The notes: generated by a model not told the origin, from the letters alone. Positions 1 to 6,157 are shown, counted from the first letter of the stretch. The stretch: 8,872 nt of DNA from Alphaproteobacteria bacterium (GCA_011524805.1 WTJO01000159.1:1-8872), one strand, 5' to 3'. Program-made: numbers and translations.

Positions 1-55
1 AACCACCGACACGCGGATTTTCAATCCGCTGCTCTACCAACTGAGCTACCTGGGC
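1..55 (-). tRNA. tRNA-Phe (GAA), 3' part cut by window edge
   Basis: Read on the minus strand, positions 55 to 1 give a 7-base 5' acceptor strand (GCCCAGG), a D arm with stem GCTC/GAGC and loop AGTTGGTA, and an anticodon arm with stem GCGGA/TCCGC. The 7-base anticodon loop is TTGAAAA, so the anticodon is GAA, which decodes Phe. The variable region and the start of the T stem (GGTGG) follow. The T loop, the 3' half of the T stem and the 3' acceptor strand lie beyond the left edge, so about 20 of some 76 bases are missing. A tRNA-Phe at this place beside yacG fits the synteny of many alphaproteobacteria. A good promoter lies at 119-147, so it is probably transcribed separately from the yacG operon. 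Confidence 0.95.
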
Positions 56-60
56 AGATG

Positions 61-105
61 CTGGCAATGGCTGCCAGCCTTGGTACATTAAGGGGCAAAA
101 ACCCC
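61..105 (-). other. Two small hairpins in the tRNA-Phe 5' leader
   Basis: Two inverted repeats lie between the tRNA 5' end and its promoter: CTGGCA (61-66) with TGCCAG (72-77), a 6-bp stem with a 5-base loop, and GGGG (92-95) with CCCC (102-105), a 4-bp stem with a 6-base loop. On the minus strand the second would sit near the 5' end of the pre-tRNA leader and the first directly next to the RNase P cleavage site. They could protect or pace processing of the leader. The second could also be a weak terminator, but only TT follows it. The function is inference. Confidence 0.35.
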
Positions 106-118
106 AAAATCAGTGCAT

Positions 119-147
119 GTTATAGACAGGAAAAAAAGCGCTGTCCA
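119..147 (-). promoter_or_regulatory. Sigma-70-type promoter for tRNA-Phe
   Basis: On the minus strand, TGGACA (147-142) and TATAAC (124-119) each differ from the sigma-70 consensus by one base and are exactly 17 bases apart. Transcription would begin near 112, giving a leader of about 57 bases before the tRNA at 55. The -35 lies inside a palindromic stretch (139-150) followed on the minus strand by seven T. The same bases could therefore also be read as a short (4-bp) terminator hairpin for the upstream yacG operon. The promoter reading is the stronger one. Confidence 0.6.
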
Positions 148-199
148 GCGATATTTCGTCCATATATCACGCTGTGCCTGACAAATCTGGCCGGCAGCG

Positions 200-451
200 T
201 CATTTCAGCCCGCCATCCTTATCTGCCTGTTCCAGCATTGCATCTATATCAGTGTCATCCATCGCCTCATGGGCAGGGATTGAATAGCTTTCATTGATCC
301 AGTGCCCCAGATCAATATGTGCACAATGGCGTGAGCAGAACGGGCTGTGCGGCTTTACGGCCGGCTGTTTGCAAATCGGACAGGCAGAGGCTGGCCGGTT
401 GCTGACCAGCTTAAGTTCCTTGGCAGGAGAGGATGAGGATTTCTGGCTCAT
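200..451 (-). CDS. yacG: DNA gyrase inhibitor YacG (zinc-ribbon protein)
   Basis: A protein of 83 residues. YacG binds GyrB and inhibits DNA gyrase activity in E. coli. The zinc site is complete: C24 and C27 (CPIC), then C39 and C43 (CSRHC). The motif after the last cysteine, IDLGHWINESYSIP (46-59), is the family hallmark. The Ser/Lys-rich first 20 residues look disordered, and the acidic tail (DDTDIDAMLEQADKDG) is also usual for the family. E. coli YacG is somewhat shorter (65 residues), and the extra length here is at the N-terminus. The ATG at 451 is the only good start. The gene lies 54 bases after the RNase E/G gene and is probably the last gene of the infA-maf-RNase E/G-yacG run; tRNA-Phe follows. 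This order is common in alphaproteobacteria. Confidence 0.93.
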   Translation of the reverse strand: MSQKSSSSPAKELKLVSNRPASACPICKQPAVKPHSPFCSRHCAHIDLGHWINESYSIPAHEAMDDTDIDAMLEQADKDGGLK

Positions 452-505
452 CAGGGGTATTCCTTACATATTACAGAGCGCACACGCCCAAAACCTATCA
501 CAAGA

Positions 506-1600
506 CTAGCCTGTCTGCCACCACTGCTCAAGAGGGGGCGTGCCATGCCGCCTGACCAGCTCAAACAACCCTGATCTGGTAAAGCCGAATATATCGGCAA
601 TCTGGCTATCTTCTGCACCATGATGATGGATGGTCTCAGTTATCGTCTGCTGATCCTGCCTGCCCATATAGGGAAAATCTATCACAATTCTGCCTGCCGG
701 ATTCCTCAGCCGCAAGAAGGCCATAATCTCAGGCACAAGCATGGACGCCAGCTTCTGCCCTGCCAGCCCCGACTGTGCGCCATCACAATCTATCATCATG
801 CCGGCACGGGTTGTCTCAGCCCAGAATATTGCGCCGCTTGGGCTCTCACTCTGCGTACCTGCCGCGTTATCTAGTTGTGTAAATAGCGTGTCAGCCTCTG
901 CTGCCGGCACATCTGAAACAGGCGCATCTGGCGCATAAATTTGTGCAAGTCCCGCTGCATCAAAACCGCCAAACAGTATTTTTTCAGCCAAAATTCTGGT
1001 AGCTTTGGGCTGAAATTCTGCACCTGTCTGTATTGCCGAGCAGAACTGTGTGACAAGATATCTGGCCTCATCTACCAGCGGCGACAAATCAGCCAGCCTG
1101 CCGGCACTACGGCGCAAAATAATCTCAACCCCGCCAAAGACAGGCAGGAGCTGTTCTGCGATCTGTTTAAGGCGTGCATCTATCTGGCCAGCATCTGCCT
1201 CAGCCATCTGAGCTGTGCCGTCACGCTGTTTTTTAGACGGACGCAGATGGACAGTCTGGCTGGCAGATTGCCGCAAAATCACAAACCTGCCTGCTAGTTC
1301 GGCGCCTATCACAGCCTGCGGCTTTTTGGTATCGAACGGCTGGGCAGTGATGGTGATAACAGCTTTGTCACCTGTCTGTGGCATCTTGCCTGCCCCCAGC
1401 CTGACTGAGACCTGCATGTCATTTTCCAGCACCGCAATAGCGCGGCGATAGGCTGGCCAGATTTGCGCATATCTCGCAATATGTATCTCGCCAATATGCG
1501 GGCGCATCTCAGGCCAGCACTGGATAACCCTGCCTGCCTGCTCGAGCATCACAATCTTCTGATCGTAATGTTCGGTTATGATGATCTGCTGAGCTGTCAT
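506..1600 (-). CDS. Short ribonuclease E/G family endoribonuclease (no Zn-link)
   Basis: A protein of 364 residues related to the catalytic half of RNase E/RNase G, which cut single-stranded AU-rich RNA in rRNA maturation and mRNA decay. The N-terminal part (about 35-110, starting GEIHIARYAQIWPA) matches the S1-like RNA-binding region in degenerate form. The two metal-binding aspartates expected for catalysis are visible: D271 in MMIDCDGA and D308 in GRIVIDFPYM, equivalent to E. coli RNase E D303 and D346. The C-terminal motif TRSGLFELVRRHG (341-353) is typical. The only cysteines are C28, C187 and C272, so the CPxCxG zinc-link is absent. The protein ends where that motif would begin. Such short forms downstream of maf are usual in alphaproteobacteria. 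The start is ATG 1600, 18 bases after the maf stop. The family is certain; the exact RNA substrates cannot be read from the sequence. Confidence 0.88.
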   Translation of the reverse strand: MTAQQIIITEHYDQKIVMLEQAGRVIQCWPEMRPHIGEIHIARYAQIWPAYRRAIAVLENDMQVSVRLGAGKMPQTGDKAVITITAQPFDTKKPQAVIGAELAGRFVILRQSASQTVHLRPSKKQRDGTAQMAEADAGQIDARLKQIAEQLLPVFGGVEIILRRSAGRLADLSPLVDEARYLVTQFCSAIQTGAEFQPKATRILAEKILFGGFDAAGLAQIYAPDAPVSDVPAAEADTLFTQLDNAAGTQSESPSGAIFWAETTRAGMMIDCDGAQSGLAGQKLASMLVPEIMAFLRLRNPAGRIVIDFPYMGRQDQQTITETIHHHGAEDSQIADIFGFTRSGLFELVRRHGTPPLEQWWQTG

Positions 1601-1618
1601 GATTGGCCTATATCCGGA

Positions 1619-2239
1619 TTATGGCTGATGACAAAAGCCAATTGCGCCCAGCATGCCGGAAATCACATGCACATCAAAGCCCATAATATTGGCATAGGAA
1701 CCTGAGATCATGCTGATAAACTGTTCTGCCTGTCCCTGAATAGCATAGCCCCCTGCCTTGCCATCCCATTCACCGCCCTCAAGATAGGCGTTCAGCTCAT
1801 TCTGTGATAGCTGTTTGAATTTGACCATCGAGACGGAGAGACGGCAACGCGTAACGCCATCTGGCGTGATCAGACACAGCCCCCCATAAACACGGTGACG
1901 GCGGCCGGAAAGACGTGTCAGGCAGTCTTTTGCAGTCGCCTCATCCTCTGCCTTTGGCAGAATACGATGCCCACAGGCAACTGCTGTATCACCTGACAGG
2001 ATAATATGTTCGGAAAATTCAGAGCGAATTGCCTCTGCCTTTGATTTCGCCATCCGGCGGGCATAATCGGCAGGAGATTCTGCTGGATATTCAGTCTCGT
2101 CAATATTGGCAGGATGGCAGATATCAGGCATCAGCCCGATCTTACGACATAGCTCTAGCCGCCGCGGGGACTGGGATGCCAGCACTACCGGCACACCTGC
2201 CCATCTGCTGTCAGGGTGACATGAAAAGGTTACGGCCAT
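1619..2239 (-). CDS. maf: Maf family nucleotide pyrophosphatase (YhdE-like)
   Basis: A protein of 206 residues from ATG 2239. Maf proteins hydrolyse nucleoside triphosphates to monophosphates plus pyrophosphate, which cleans the nucleotide pool; they are also linked to septum inhibition. Visible motifs are LASQSPRR (20-27, phosphate binding), GDTAV (83-87, catalytic D84), K96, GRRHRVYGG (112-120) and KAGGYAIQG (161-169). The last motif fits the YhdE type (dTTP/UTP) better than the YceF type. The N-terminus is about 15 residues longer than usual before LASQSPRR. A TTG at 2245 lies two codons upstream, and internal GTG codons at residues 16 and 19 would give the more usual length, so the start is uncertain. 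The gene begins 24 bases after the infA stop and 18 bases before the RNase E/G gene, indicating one operon. Confidence 0.93.
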   Translation of the reverse strand: MAVTFSCHPDSRWAGVPVVLASQSPRRLELCRKIGLMPDICHPANIDETEYPAESPADYARRMAKSKAEAIRSEFSEHIILSGDTAVACGHRILPKAEDEATAKDCLTRLSGRRHRVYGGLCLITPDGVTRCRLSVSMVKFKQLSQNELNAYLEGGEWDGKAGGYAIQGQAEQFISMISGSYANIMGFDVHVISGMLGAIGFCHQP

Positions 2240-2263
2240 CTGCAACCCCGCACCGTTACCGCA

Positions 2264-2482
2264 TTATTTGAAACGGAAAGTAATTCGGCCTTTGGTCAGG
2301 TCATAAGGTGTCATTTCAACATTGACCCTGTCACCTGCAAGCACTCTGATCCTGTTCTTGCGCATTTTACCGCTGGTATGCGCAAGCACCTCATGGTCAT
2401 TATCCAGTTTGACACGGAACATCGCGTTAGGCAGTAATTCTGCTACCGTGCCTGAAAATTCGATAACGCCTTCTTTGGCCAT
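2264..2482 (-). CDS. infA: Translation initiation factor IF-1
   Basis: A protein of 72 residues, the normal IF-1 length. IF-1 binds the A site of the 30S subunit during initiation together with IF-2 and IF-3. The whole protein is one S1/OB-fold, with the conserved stretches MAKEGVIEFSG, LLPNAMFRVKL, HTSGKMRKNRIRVLAGD and MTPYDLTKGRITFRFK. The frame is open a further 38 codons upstream, but the true start is ATG 2482. The family begins at MAKE, and an AGGA Shine-Dalgarno sequence (minus strand, 2494-2491) lies 8 bases ahead of it. The 206 bases upstream hold no gene and probably carry its promoter. maf follows after 24 bases. Confidence 0.98.
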   Translation of the reverse strand: MAKEGVIEFSGTVAELLPNAMFRVKLDNDHEVLAHTSGKMRKNRIRVLAGDRVNVEMTPYDLTKGRITFRFK

Positions 2483-2490
2483 AAATTCAA

Positions 2491-2494
2491 TCCT
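2491..2494 (-). promoter_or_regulatory. Shine-Dalgarno of infA
   Basis: On the minus strand AGGA lies 8 bases before ATG 2482. It decides the infA start against the 38-codon longer open frame, which has no family support. Confidence 0.7.
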
Positions 2495-2521
2495 GTGTAG
2501 TTGACATCTAAGAATGTCGGT

Positions 2522-2551
2522 ATTGTGGCGGCATTTTGGCCAAAAAATCAA
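2522..2551 (-). promoter_or_regulatory. Candidate infA promoter with palindrome in the spacer
   Basis: On the minus strand TTGATT (2551-2546) and CACAAT (2527-2522) are separated by 18 bases, and each matches the sigma-70 consensus at 4 of 6 positions. The spacer begins with the perfect 12-base palindrome TTTTGGCCAAAA (2534-2545), directly beside the -35 box. Transcription would start near 2515, giving a leader of about 33 bases with the infA Shine-Dalgarno sequence. The boxes are weak, so the promoter is a candidate only. The palindrome itself is exact and could be an operator or just AT-rich sequence of chance symmetry. Confidence 0.35.
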
Positions 2552-2582
2552 GTTTTTCAGCTTCCCCGACAGCAAAAAACAC

Positions 2583-2610
2583 AAAAATGTCACCATTTCG
2601 TGACAATTTT
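2583..2610 (-). terminator. Hairpin terminator after the phosphatase gene, possibly bidirectional
   Basis: TGTCAC (2588-2593) and GTGACA (2600-2605) are a perfect inverted repeat with a 6-base loop. Flanking A- and T-runs extend the symmetry to 2583-2610 with a single mismatch. Read on the minus strand, the stem is followed by TTTTT, then GTG and six more T, which is the layout of a rho-independent terminator. It lies about 85 bases beyond the phosphatase stop and ahead of infA. On the plus strand the stem is followed by ATTTTA, so it could act weakly in that direction too. The stem is only half GC. A regulator-binding site is an alternative reading. Confidence 0.5.
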
Positions 2611-2688
2611 ATCACGTCCTTACCATCTGATAAGACTGCACAACATGCCCAAATTATGGCGCGGTGATGTGATTGTGCTATCGCAATT

Positions 2689-3135
2689 CTAGGTCAGATG
2701 CTCAGAGATGAAACTGTCAAGCCTGCCAGCAATATCGTCACGCAAGGCGCGATAGCTGGCAAGCGTATCTTCGCGCGATGATTCAGACAGTACAGGCGCC
2801 TGAACTTCCCAGAACAGCGTTGTTGTATCAGGGCTAGCCCATTGTGTAACAACATGCTCGGCATCATGTGAAAATGAAATCACAAACTGGAAATCTGCTG
2901 CTGAAAAACTGTCAAATGCCACCGGTTCATGGTCTGTGATATCAATATCAATTTCCGACATTACCGCCATGGCAAAGCCGTCAGGCACACCGGCAATCAC
3001 GCCACATGAGGCAATCTGGCCAATATTTGAGGCATGTTTTTGCTGTAACAGACCCTTGGCAATTACAGAACGCACCGCATTTTGTGTGCAGGCAAACAGA
3101 ATATTCACAGCTTTGGTCTCATCCTTGTGGTTCAT
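2689..3135 (-). CDS. Low-molecular-weight phosphotyrosine phosphatase/ArsC-like phosphatase
   Basis: A protein of 148 residues of the LMW-PTP fold. The signature phosphate-binding loop CTQNAVRS (16-23) contains the nucleophile C16 and R22 of the C-x5-R motif, plus N19 and S23. In this family the cysteine attacks a phosphate (protein phosphotyrosine) or, in ArsC relatives, arsenate. The C-terminal loop that carries the general acid is WASPDTTTLFWE (99-110). D103 is the likely acid, but it is not followed by the proline of the usual D-P motif. The extra cysteines needed for a thioredoxin-coupled arsenate reductase are not evident: the only other one is C44. A phosphatase is therefore more likely than an arsenate reductase. 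The gene starts 11 bases after the UPF0262 stop, so the two are probably co-transcribed. The physiological substrate is unknown. Confidence 0.85.
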   Translation of the reverse strand: MNHKDETKAVNILFACTQNAVRSVIAKGLLQQKHASNIGQIASCGVIAGVPDGFAMAVMSEIDIDITDHEPVAFDSFSAADFQFVISFSHDAEHVVTQWASPDTTTLFWEVQAPVLSESSREDTLASYRALRDDIAGRLDSFISEHLT

Positions 3136-3146
3136 AATGTCTCAGG

Positions 3147-3656
3147 CTACCTCTCAGCTTTGTGAATAAGAACAAAGACTAGCGTAAATAGGCGTCTAGC
3201 TGTCTGTTTATCCAGTTCGGCATAGCTGGACAGCCTGTCATTCAGCAATTCGGCACCTTCATCATGCAGCCCGCGCCGCCCCATATCGATTGCCTGAATC
3301 TGAGATGGGGACTTTGTCCGGATAGCATCGTAATAGCTGGTGCAGACAATATGATATTCCCGGACAATCCGCCTGAACGGGCCCAAAGCCATACCAAAGC
3401 CATTTAACACTGTATCATCTTCATCACGCACATCAAAATAGACATGTCTGAAATCTGTTTTTAGATGTAGCCGGTAGCCTCTTATCAGACCCTGATCGCT
3501 ATCTTCTTTCAGCGTAAAGCTATTATCATCAAGCAAATCATAAATCGCTACGGTCTGTTCATGCAGCCGTTCGGCAGACACAGAAATCTGCTGATCACGT
3601 TCAATATCAATATGAACGATACGGCTGGCTTTGTGTTCTGGCTTCTCATCTGTCAT
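3147..3656 (-). CDS. UPF0262 family protein
   Basis: A protein of 169 residues of the alphaproteobacterial UPF0262 family; its function is not known. The recognisable conserved stretches are NGFGMALGPFRRIVREY (85-101), RTKSPSQIQAIDMGRRG (113-129), LHDEGAELLNDRL (130-142) and the C-terminal TARRLFTLVFVL (152-163). There is no signal peptide or membrane segment, so it is a predicted cytosolic protein, rich in charged residues. The start ATG at 3656 agrees with the family, with only a weak GAAG ahead of it. It sits 61 bases after hisG and 11 bases before the phosphatase. In relatives hisD usually lies directly upstream, and it is absent here. Constant linkage with the phosphatase suggests a shared role, but this is inference. 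Confidence 0.9.
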   Translation of the reverse strand: MTDEKPEHKASRIVHIDIERDQQISVSAERLHEQTVAIYDLLDDNSFTLKEDSDQGLIRGYRLHLKTDFRHVYFDVRDEDDTVLNGFGMALGPFRRIVREYHIVCTSYYDAIRTKSPSQIQAIDMGRRGLHDEGAELLNDRLSSYAELDKQTARRLFTLVFVLIHKAER

Positions 3657-3668
3657 AGCTTCGGTATT

Positions 3669-3700
3669 ATTCTATCATATGTCTGGTGCGCATATATCAA
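3669..3700 (-). promoter_or_regulatory. Weak candidate promoter ahead of UPF0262
   Basis: In the 61-base gap after hisG the minus strand carries TTGATA (3700-3695). This is followed by TATGAT (3679-3674) at 15 bases or TAGAAT (3674-3669) at 20 bases. Each hexamer is one base from consensus, but neither spacing is ideal. I see no terminator in this gap, so read-through from hisG is also possible. Confidence 0.25.
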
Positions 3701-3717
3701 CAAACTGCAGATGTGCC

Positions 3718-4389
3718 TTATGACGAGGATATATGAAGCGCCTGACGAAATGCATCTACCCAGCCGCCGATTAATTCAGGTGACTGTTTGAAAGCGGTTC
3801 TGTTCACCACAAGCCGTGATGATATTTCGGCAATCTGTTCTACTTCCACCAGCCCGTTTGCCTTCAGGGTCGAGCCTGTTTCGACCAGATCTACAATCCG
3901 CCTGCACAGCCCGATAGTGGGCGCAAGTTCCATCGCGCCATTTAATTTGATACATTCAGCCTGAACACCGCGGGCAGCAAAATATTTTGCTGTTACATTC
4001 GGATATTTGGTTGCTACCCTGACATGAGACCATGAGCGTGGATCTTCTGTTTCAGCCAGCTTTGCCTCGCTTGCCACAACCATCCGGCACTGCCCGACAT
4101 TCAGGTCAATCGGTGCATAAATTTCAGGATGATCAAATTCCATCAGCACATCAGAGCCAGACACCCCTATATGCGCCGCACCATAGGCAATGAAGGTGGC
4201 TACATCAAAACTTCTCACCCTGATGATCTCCAGCCCGTCAACAGATGTAGCAAATCTCAGCCGCCTGTCATCCTCAGCATAAAAACCAGCCTCAGGCTCA
4301 ATGCCGACAGATGCCAGAAGCGGCATAATCTGCTGTAATATGCGCCCTTTTGGCAGGGCAAGAATTAACGGTGTCTTTGCTGTATTCAT
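3718..4389 (-). CDS. hisG: ATP phosphoribosyltransferase, short-form catalytic subunit
   Basis: A protein of 223 residues. HisG joins ATP and PRPP to make phosphoribosyl-ATP, the first committed step of histidine synthesis. The N-terminal motif is LILALPKGRIL (8-18). Next comes RSFDVATFIAYGAAHIGVSG (59-78), and then the PRPP-binding signature ELAPTIGLCRRIVDLVETGS (154-173) continuing TL. Position 162 is Cys, where the general signature has Ser, Ala or Gly. The length is that of the short form, which lacks the C-terminal histidine-binding domain and needs the HisZ partner; no hisZ is in the window. The open frame extends 30 codons further, into the DUF2948 gene, but ATG 4389 gives the family N-terminus. 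DUF2948 lies 43 bases upstream. hisD, the usual next gene in relatives, is missing. Confidence 0.96.
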   Translation of the reverse strand: MNTAKTPLILALPKGRILQQIMPLLASVGIEPEAGFYAEDDRRLRFATSVDGLEIIRVRSFDVATFIAYGAAHIGVSGSDVLMEFDHPEIYAPIDLNVGQCRMVVASEAKLAETEDPRSWSHVRVATKYPNVTAKYFAARGVQAECIKLNGAMELAPTIGLCRRIVDLVETGSTLKANGLVEVEQIAEISSRLVVNRTAFKQSPELIGGWVDAFRQALHISSS

Positions 4390-4432
4390 CTCAGCTCTAT
4401 CTTTATCAATTTCTGGCGTAAATATGCGTTTT

Positions 4433-4882
4433 TTATGTATGGTCTGGCGTACGCAATCCGGGATGAGGCGCCGATACATCCCTGATAATGATATTCACCT
4501 CATCCAGATGACATGCCAGCTCTGCACCATCAGAAAAAATCAATCTCAGCGTCTGCTCTGCTTTCTCATACGACAAAGCAAGCAAATTGTAAAACTGGTT
4601 TATTGATGCCGGATCATCTGTCAGCGCCATATTGCGATACTGAACACGCCTTACATTCCGGATATTGACACCGCATAGACAGCGATAGCTTGCCTCTTCC
4701 AGCTCCCAGCAATATCTGTTTGCCAGAAATACAAAACAGCCCTCTATCTTGTCATAGGCCATGTCAGAGCCGCCTATCAGCGCATCCTGAAGCAATGCAG
4801 ACAGAGTCTCAATATCCTCAGAATCTGTGGCTTTTAATTGCAATTTTGGCTGGTCTGCCATGGGGGTGGAGCGGTCATTCAT
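4433..4882 (-). CDS. DUF2948 family protein
   Basis: A protein of 149 residues of the DUF2948 family, found next to murA in alphaproteobacteria; its function is unknown. The family pattern is visible: LQLKATDSEDIETLSALLQD (14-33), FVFLANRYCWE (50-60, the equivalent of the common LNRFRWE), LLALSYE (100-106) and the final strand pair LRLIFSDGAELACHLDEVN (112-130). There is no signal peptide or transmembrane segment. ATG 4882 was kept as the start because it lies 24 bases after the murA stop. ATG 4861 (MADQPKLQLK) fits the family N-terminus equally well, but has a C-rich, purine-poor upstream stretch. Close packing between murA and hisG suggests one operon. The C-terminus after residue 140 is short and variable. 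Confidence 0.88.
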   Translation of the reverse strand: MNDRSTPMADQPKLQLKATDSEDIETLSALLQDALIGGSDMAYDKIEGCFVFLANRYCWELEEASYRCLCGVNIRNVRRVQYRNMALTDDPASINQFYNLLALSYEKAEQTLRLIFSDGAELACHLDEVNIIIRDVSAPHPGLRTPDHT

Positions 4883-4906
4883 CCTAAGCCGAACCCTGAA
4901 TGCTGA

Positions 4907-6157
4907 TTAGTTGATACGTTCCATTCTGGCACCGCAATCCCCCAGCTTTTTCTCAAGATCGGCATAGCCTCTATCCAGATGATAGATATTGCCGATAATG
5001 GTTGTGCCAGATGTCGCCATGGCGGCAAGCACCAGCGATACAGATGCTCTGAGATCAGTTGCCATTACAGGGGCTGCAAGCAATGCTTTCTTGCCAGTTA
5101 CCACAGCCCTGCGACCATCGACAACAATATCAGCGCCCATCCGCACCAGCTCTGGCACATGCATATATCTGTTCTCGAAGATGGTTTCATAGATGGTTGA
5201 CCTGCCCTCTGCAAGACACATCATCGCCATAAATTGTGCCTGCAAATCTGTCGGGAATCCCGGATAGGGCAATGTCTGTACATCTACTGCCTGAAATCTG
5301 CCATCACCATCTATGGTCAGGCTATCTGTGTCTGTGGTGATATTAACACCTGCTTCAACCATTTTGTCAGTCAGGCTGGCTATCAAATCTGGGTCAATAT
5401 GGCTTAGCCTGACCGTACCACCGCACATTGCAGCGCCAATTGCATAGCTGCCAGCCTCTACCCTGTCTGCTACCACCTGATGGCGGCATCCGGACATAGA
5501 GGTAACGCCCTCAATTGTAATCACATCGCCGCCTGCCCCCGAGATGCGGGCGCCCATCTGGTTCAGACAGGTGGCCAGATCAACGATTTCGGGCTCTCTT
5601 GCGGCATTGACAAGACGTGTTGTGCCCTCTGCAAGACAGGCCGCCATCATTGCATTTTCAGTTGCCCCTACAGATACAAACGGAAAGGTAATCTCGCATC
5701 CTTTCAGGCCTTTTGGCGCACGTGCCTTGACATAACCGTCAGCCAGTTCTACCTGCGCACCTAGCTGTTGCATTGCCCTGATATGCAAATCAACTGGCCG
5801 CGTGCCTATTGCACATCCGCCCGGAAGCGAGACCTGTGCTTCACCATGAGATGCCAAAAGCGGCCCCATCACCAGAATTGACGCCCGCATTTGCGATACA
5901 AGCTCATAGGGTGCATCAAGCCTGCCTACCTTGCCAGACATCTGCCAGCTATCGCCGTTCTGGCTGGTCTGTTTACCAAGATGTTCCAGCAAATCTGCCA
6001 TCAGCCTTGTATCAGCCAGTGCCGGCATATTATCTAGCTGAACCGGCCTATCTGTCATCAAACAGCTTGCTTGCAGAGGCAATGCGGCATTTTTTGCACC
6101 GCTAATTCTGATCGTACCGTCAAGCCGGGTGCCCCCTGTAATGCTAAGCGAATCCAT
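4907..6157 (-). CDS. murA: UDP-N-acetylglucosamine 1-carboxyvinyltransferase MurA
   Basis: A protein of 416 residues. MurA transfers enolpyruvate from PEP to UDP-GlcNAc, the first committed step of peptidoglycan synthesis, in the cytoplasm. Key residues are present: K22 and N23 in SGAKNAALP; the active-site C115 in LPGGCAIGTRPVD, the residue attacked by fosfomycin; and D303 in FPTDLQAQFM. Using ATG 6157 puts the lysine and cysteine at exactly the E. coli numbers 22 and 115. That start is also preceded by GAGAAAG with a 6-base gap, so it was preferred over ATG 6172, five codons upstream. The presence of Cys rather than Asp at 115 predicts a fosfomycin-sensitive enzyme. DUF2948 follows after 24 bases. 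A promoter with a perfect TATAAT lies at 6221-6226. Confidence 0.97.
   Translation of the reverse strand: MDSLSITGGTRLDGTIRISGAKNAALPLQASCLMTDRPVQLDNMPALADTRLMADLLEHLGKQTSQNGDSWQMSGKVGRLDAPYELVSQMRASILVMGPLLASHGEAQVSLPGGCAIGTRPVDLHIRAMQQLGAQVELADGYVKARAPKGLKGCEITFPFVSVGATENAMMAACLAEGTTRLVNAAREPEIVDLATCLNQMGARISGAGGDVITIEGVTSMSGCRHQVVADRVEAGSYAIGAAMCGGTVRLSHIDPDLIASLTDKMVEAGVNITTDTDSLTIDGDGRFQAVDVQTLPYPGFPTDLQAQFMAMMCLAEGRSTIYETIFENRYMHVPELVRMGADIVVDGRRAVVTGKKALLAAPVMATDLRASVSLVLAAMATSGTTIIGNIYHLDRGYADLEKKLGDCGARMERIN

Noticed and set aside
941..1297. 118-codon plus-strand open frame
   Set aside because: It lies entirely opposite the RNase E/G gene, which has clear catalytic motifs. The plus-strand product is Cys-rich and low in recognisable motifs.
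2483..2596. 38-codon N-terminal extension of infA
   Set aside because: IF-1 begins at MAKE, has 72 residues, and a Shine-Dalgarno sequence stands 8 bases before ATG 2482. The extension would run into the terminator-like region.
2588..2605. CRP/FNR-type binding site
   Set aside because: TGTCAC-N6-GTGACA resembles such dyads in form only. It differs from TGTGA-N6-TCACA and TTGAT-N4-ATCAA, and the T-runs favour a terminator.
4390..4479. 30-codon N-terminal extension of hisG
   Set aside because: It overlaps the end of the DUF2948 gene, and the HisG family starts shortly before LALPKGR.
5480..5764. 94-codon plus-strand open frame
   Set aside because: It is antisense to murA, whose family match is complete. 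No motif or ribosome site supports it.
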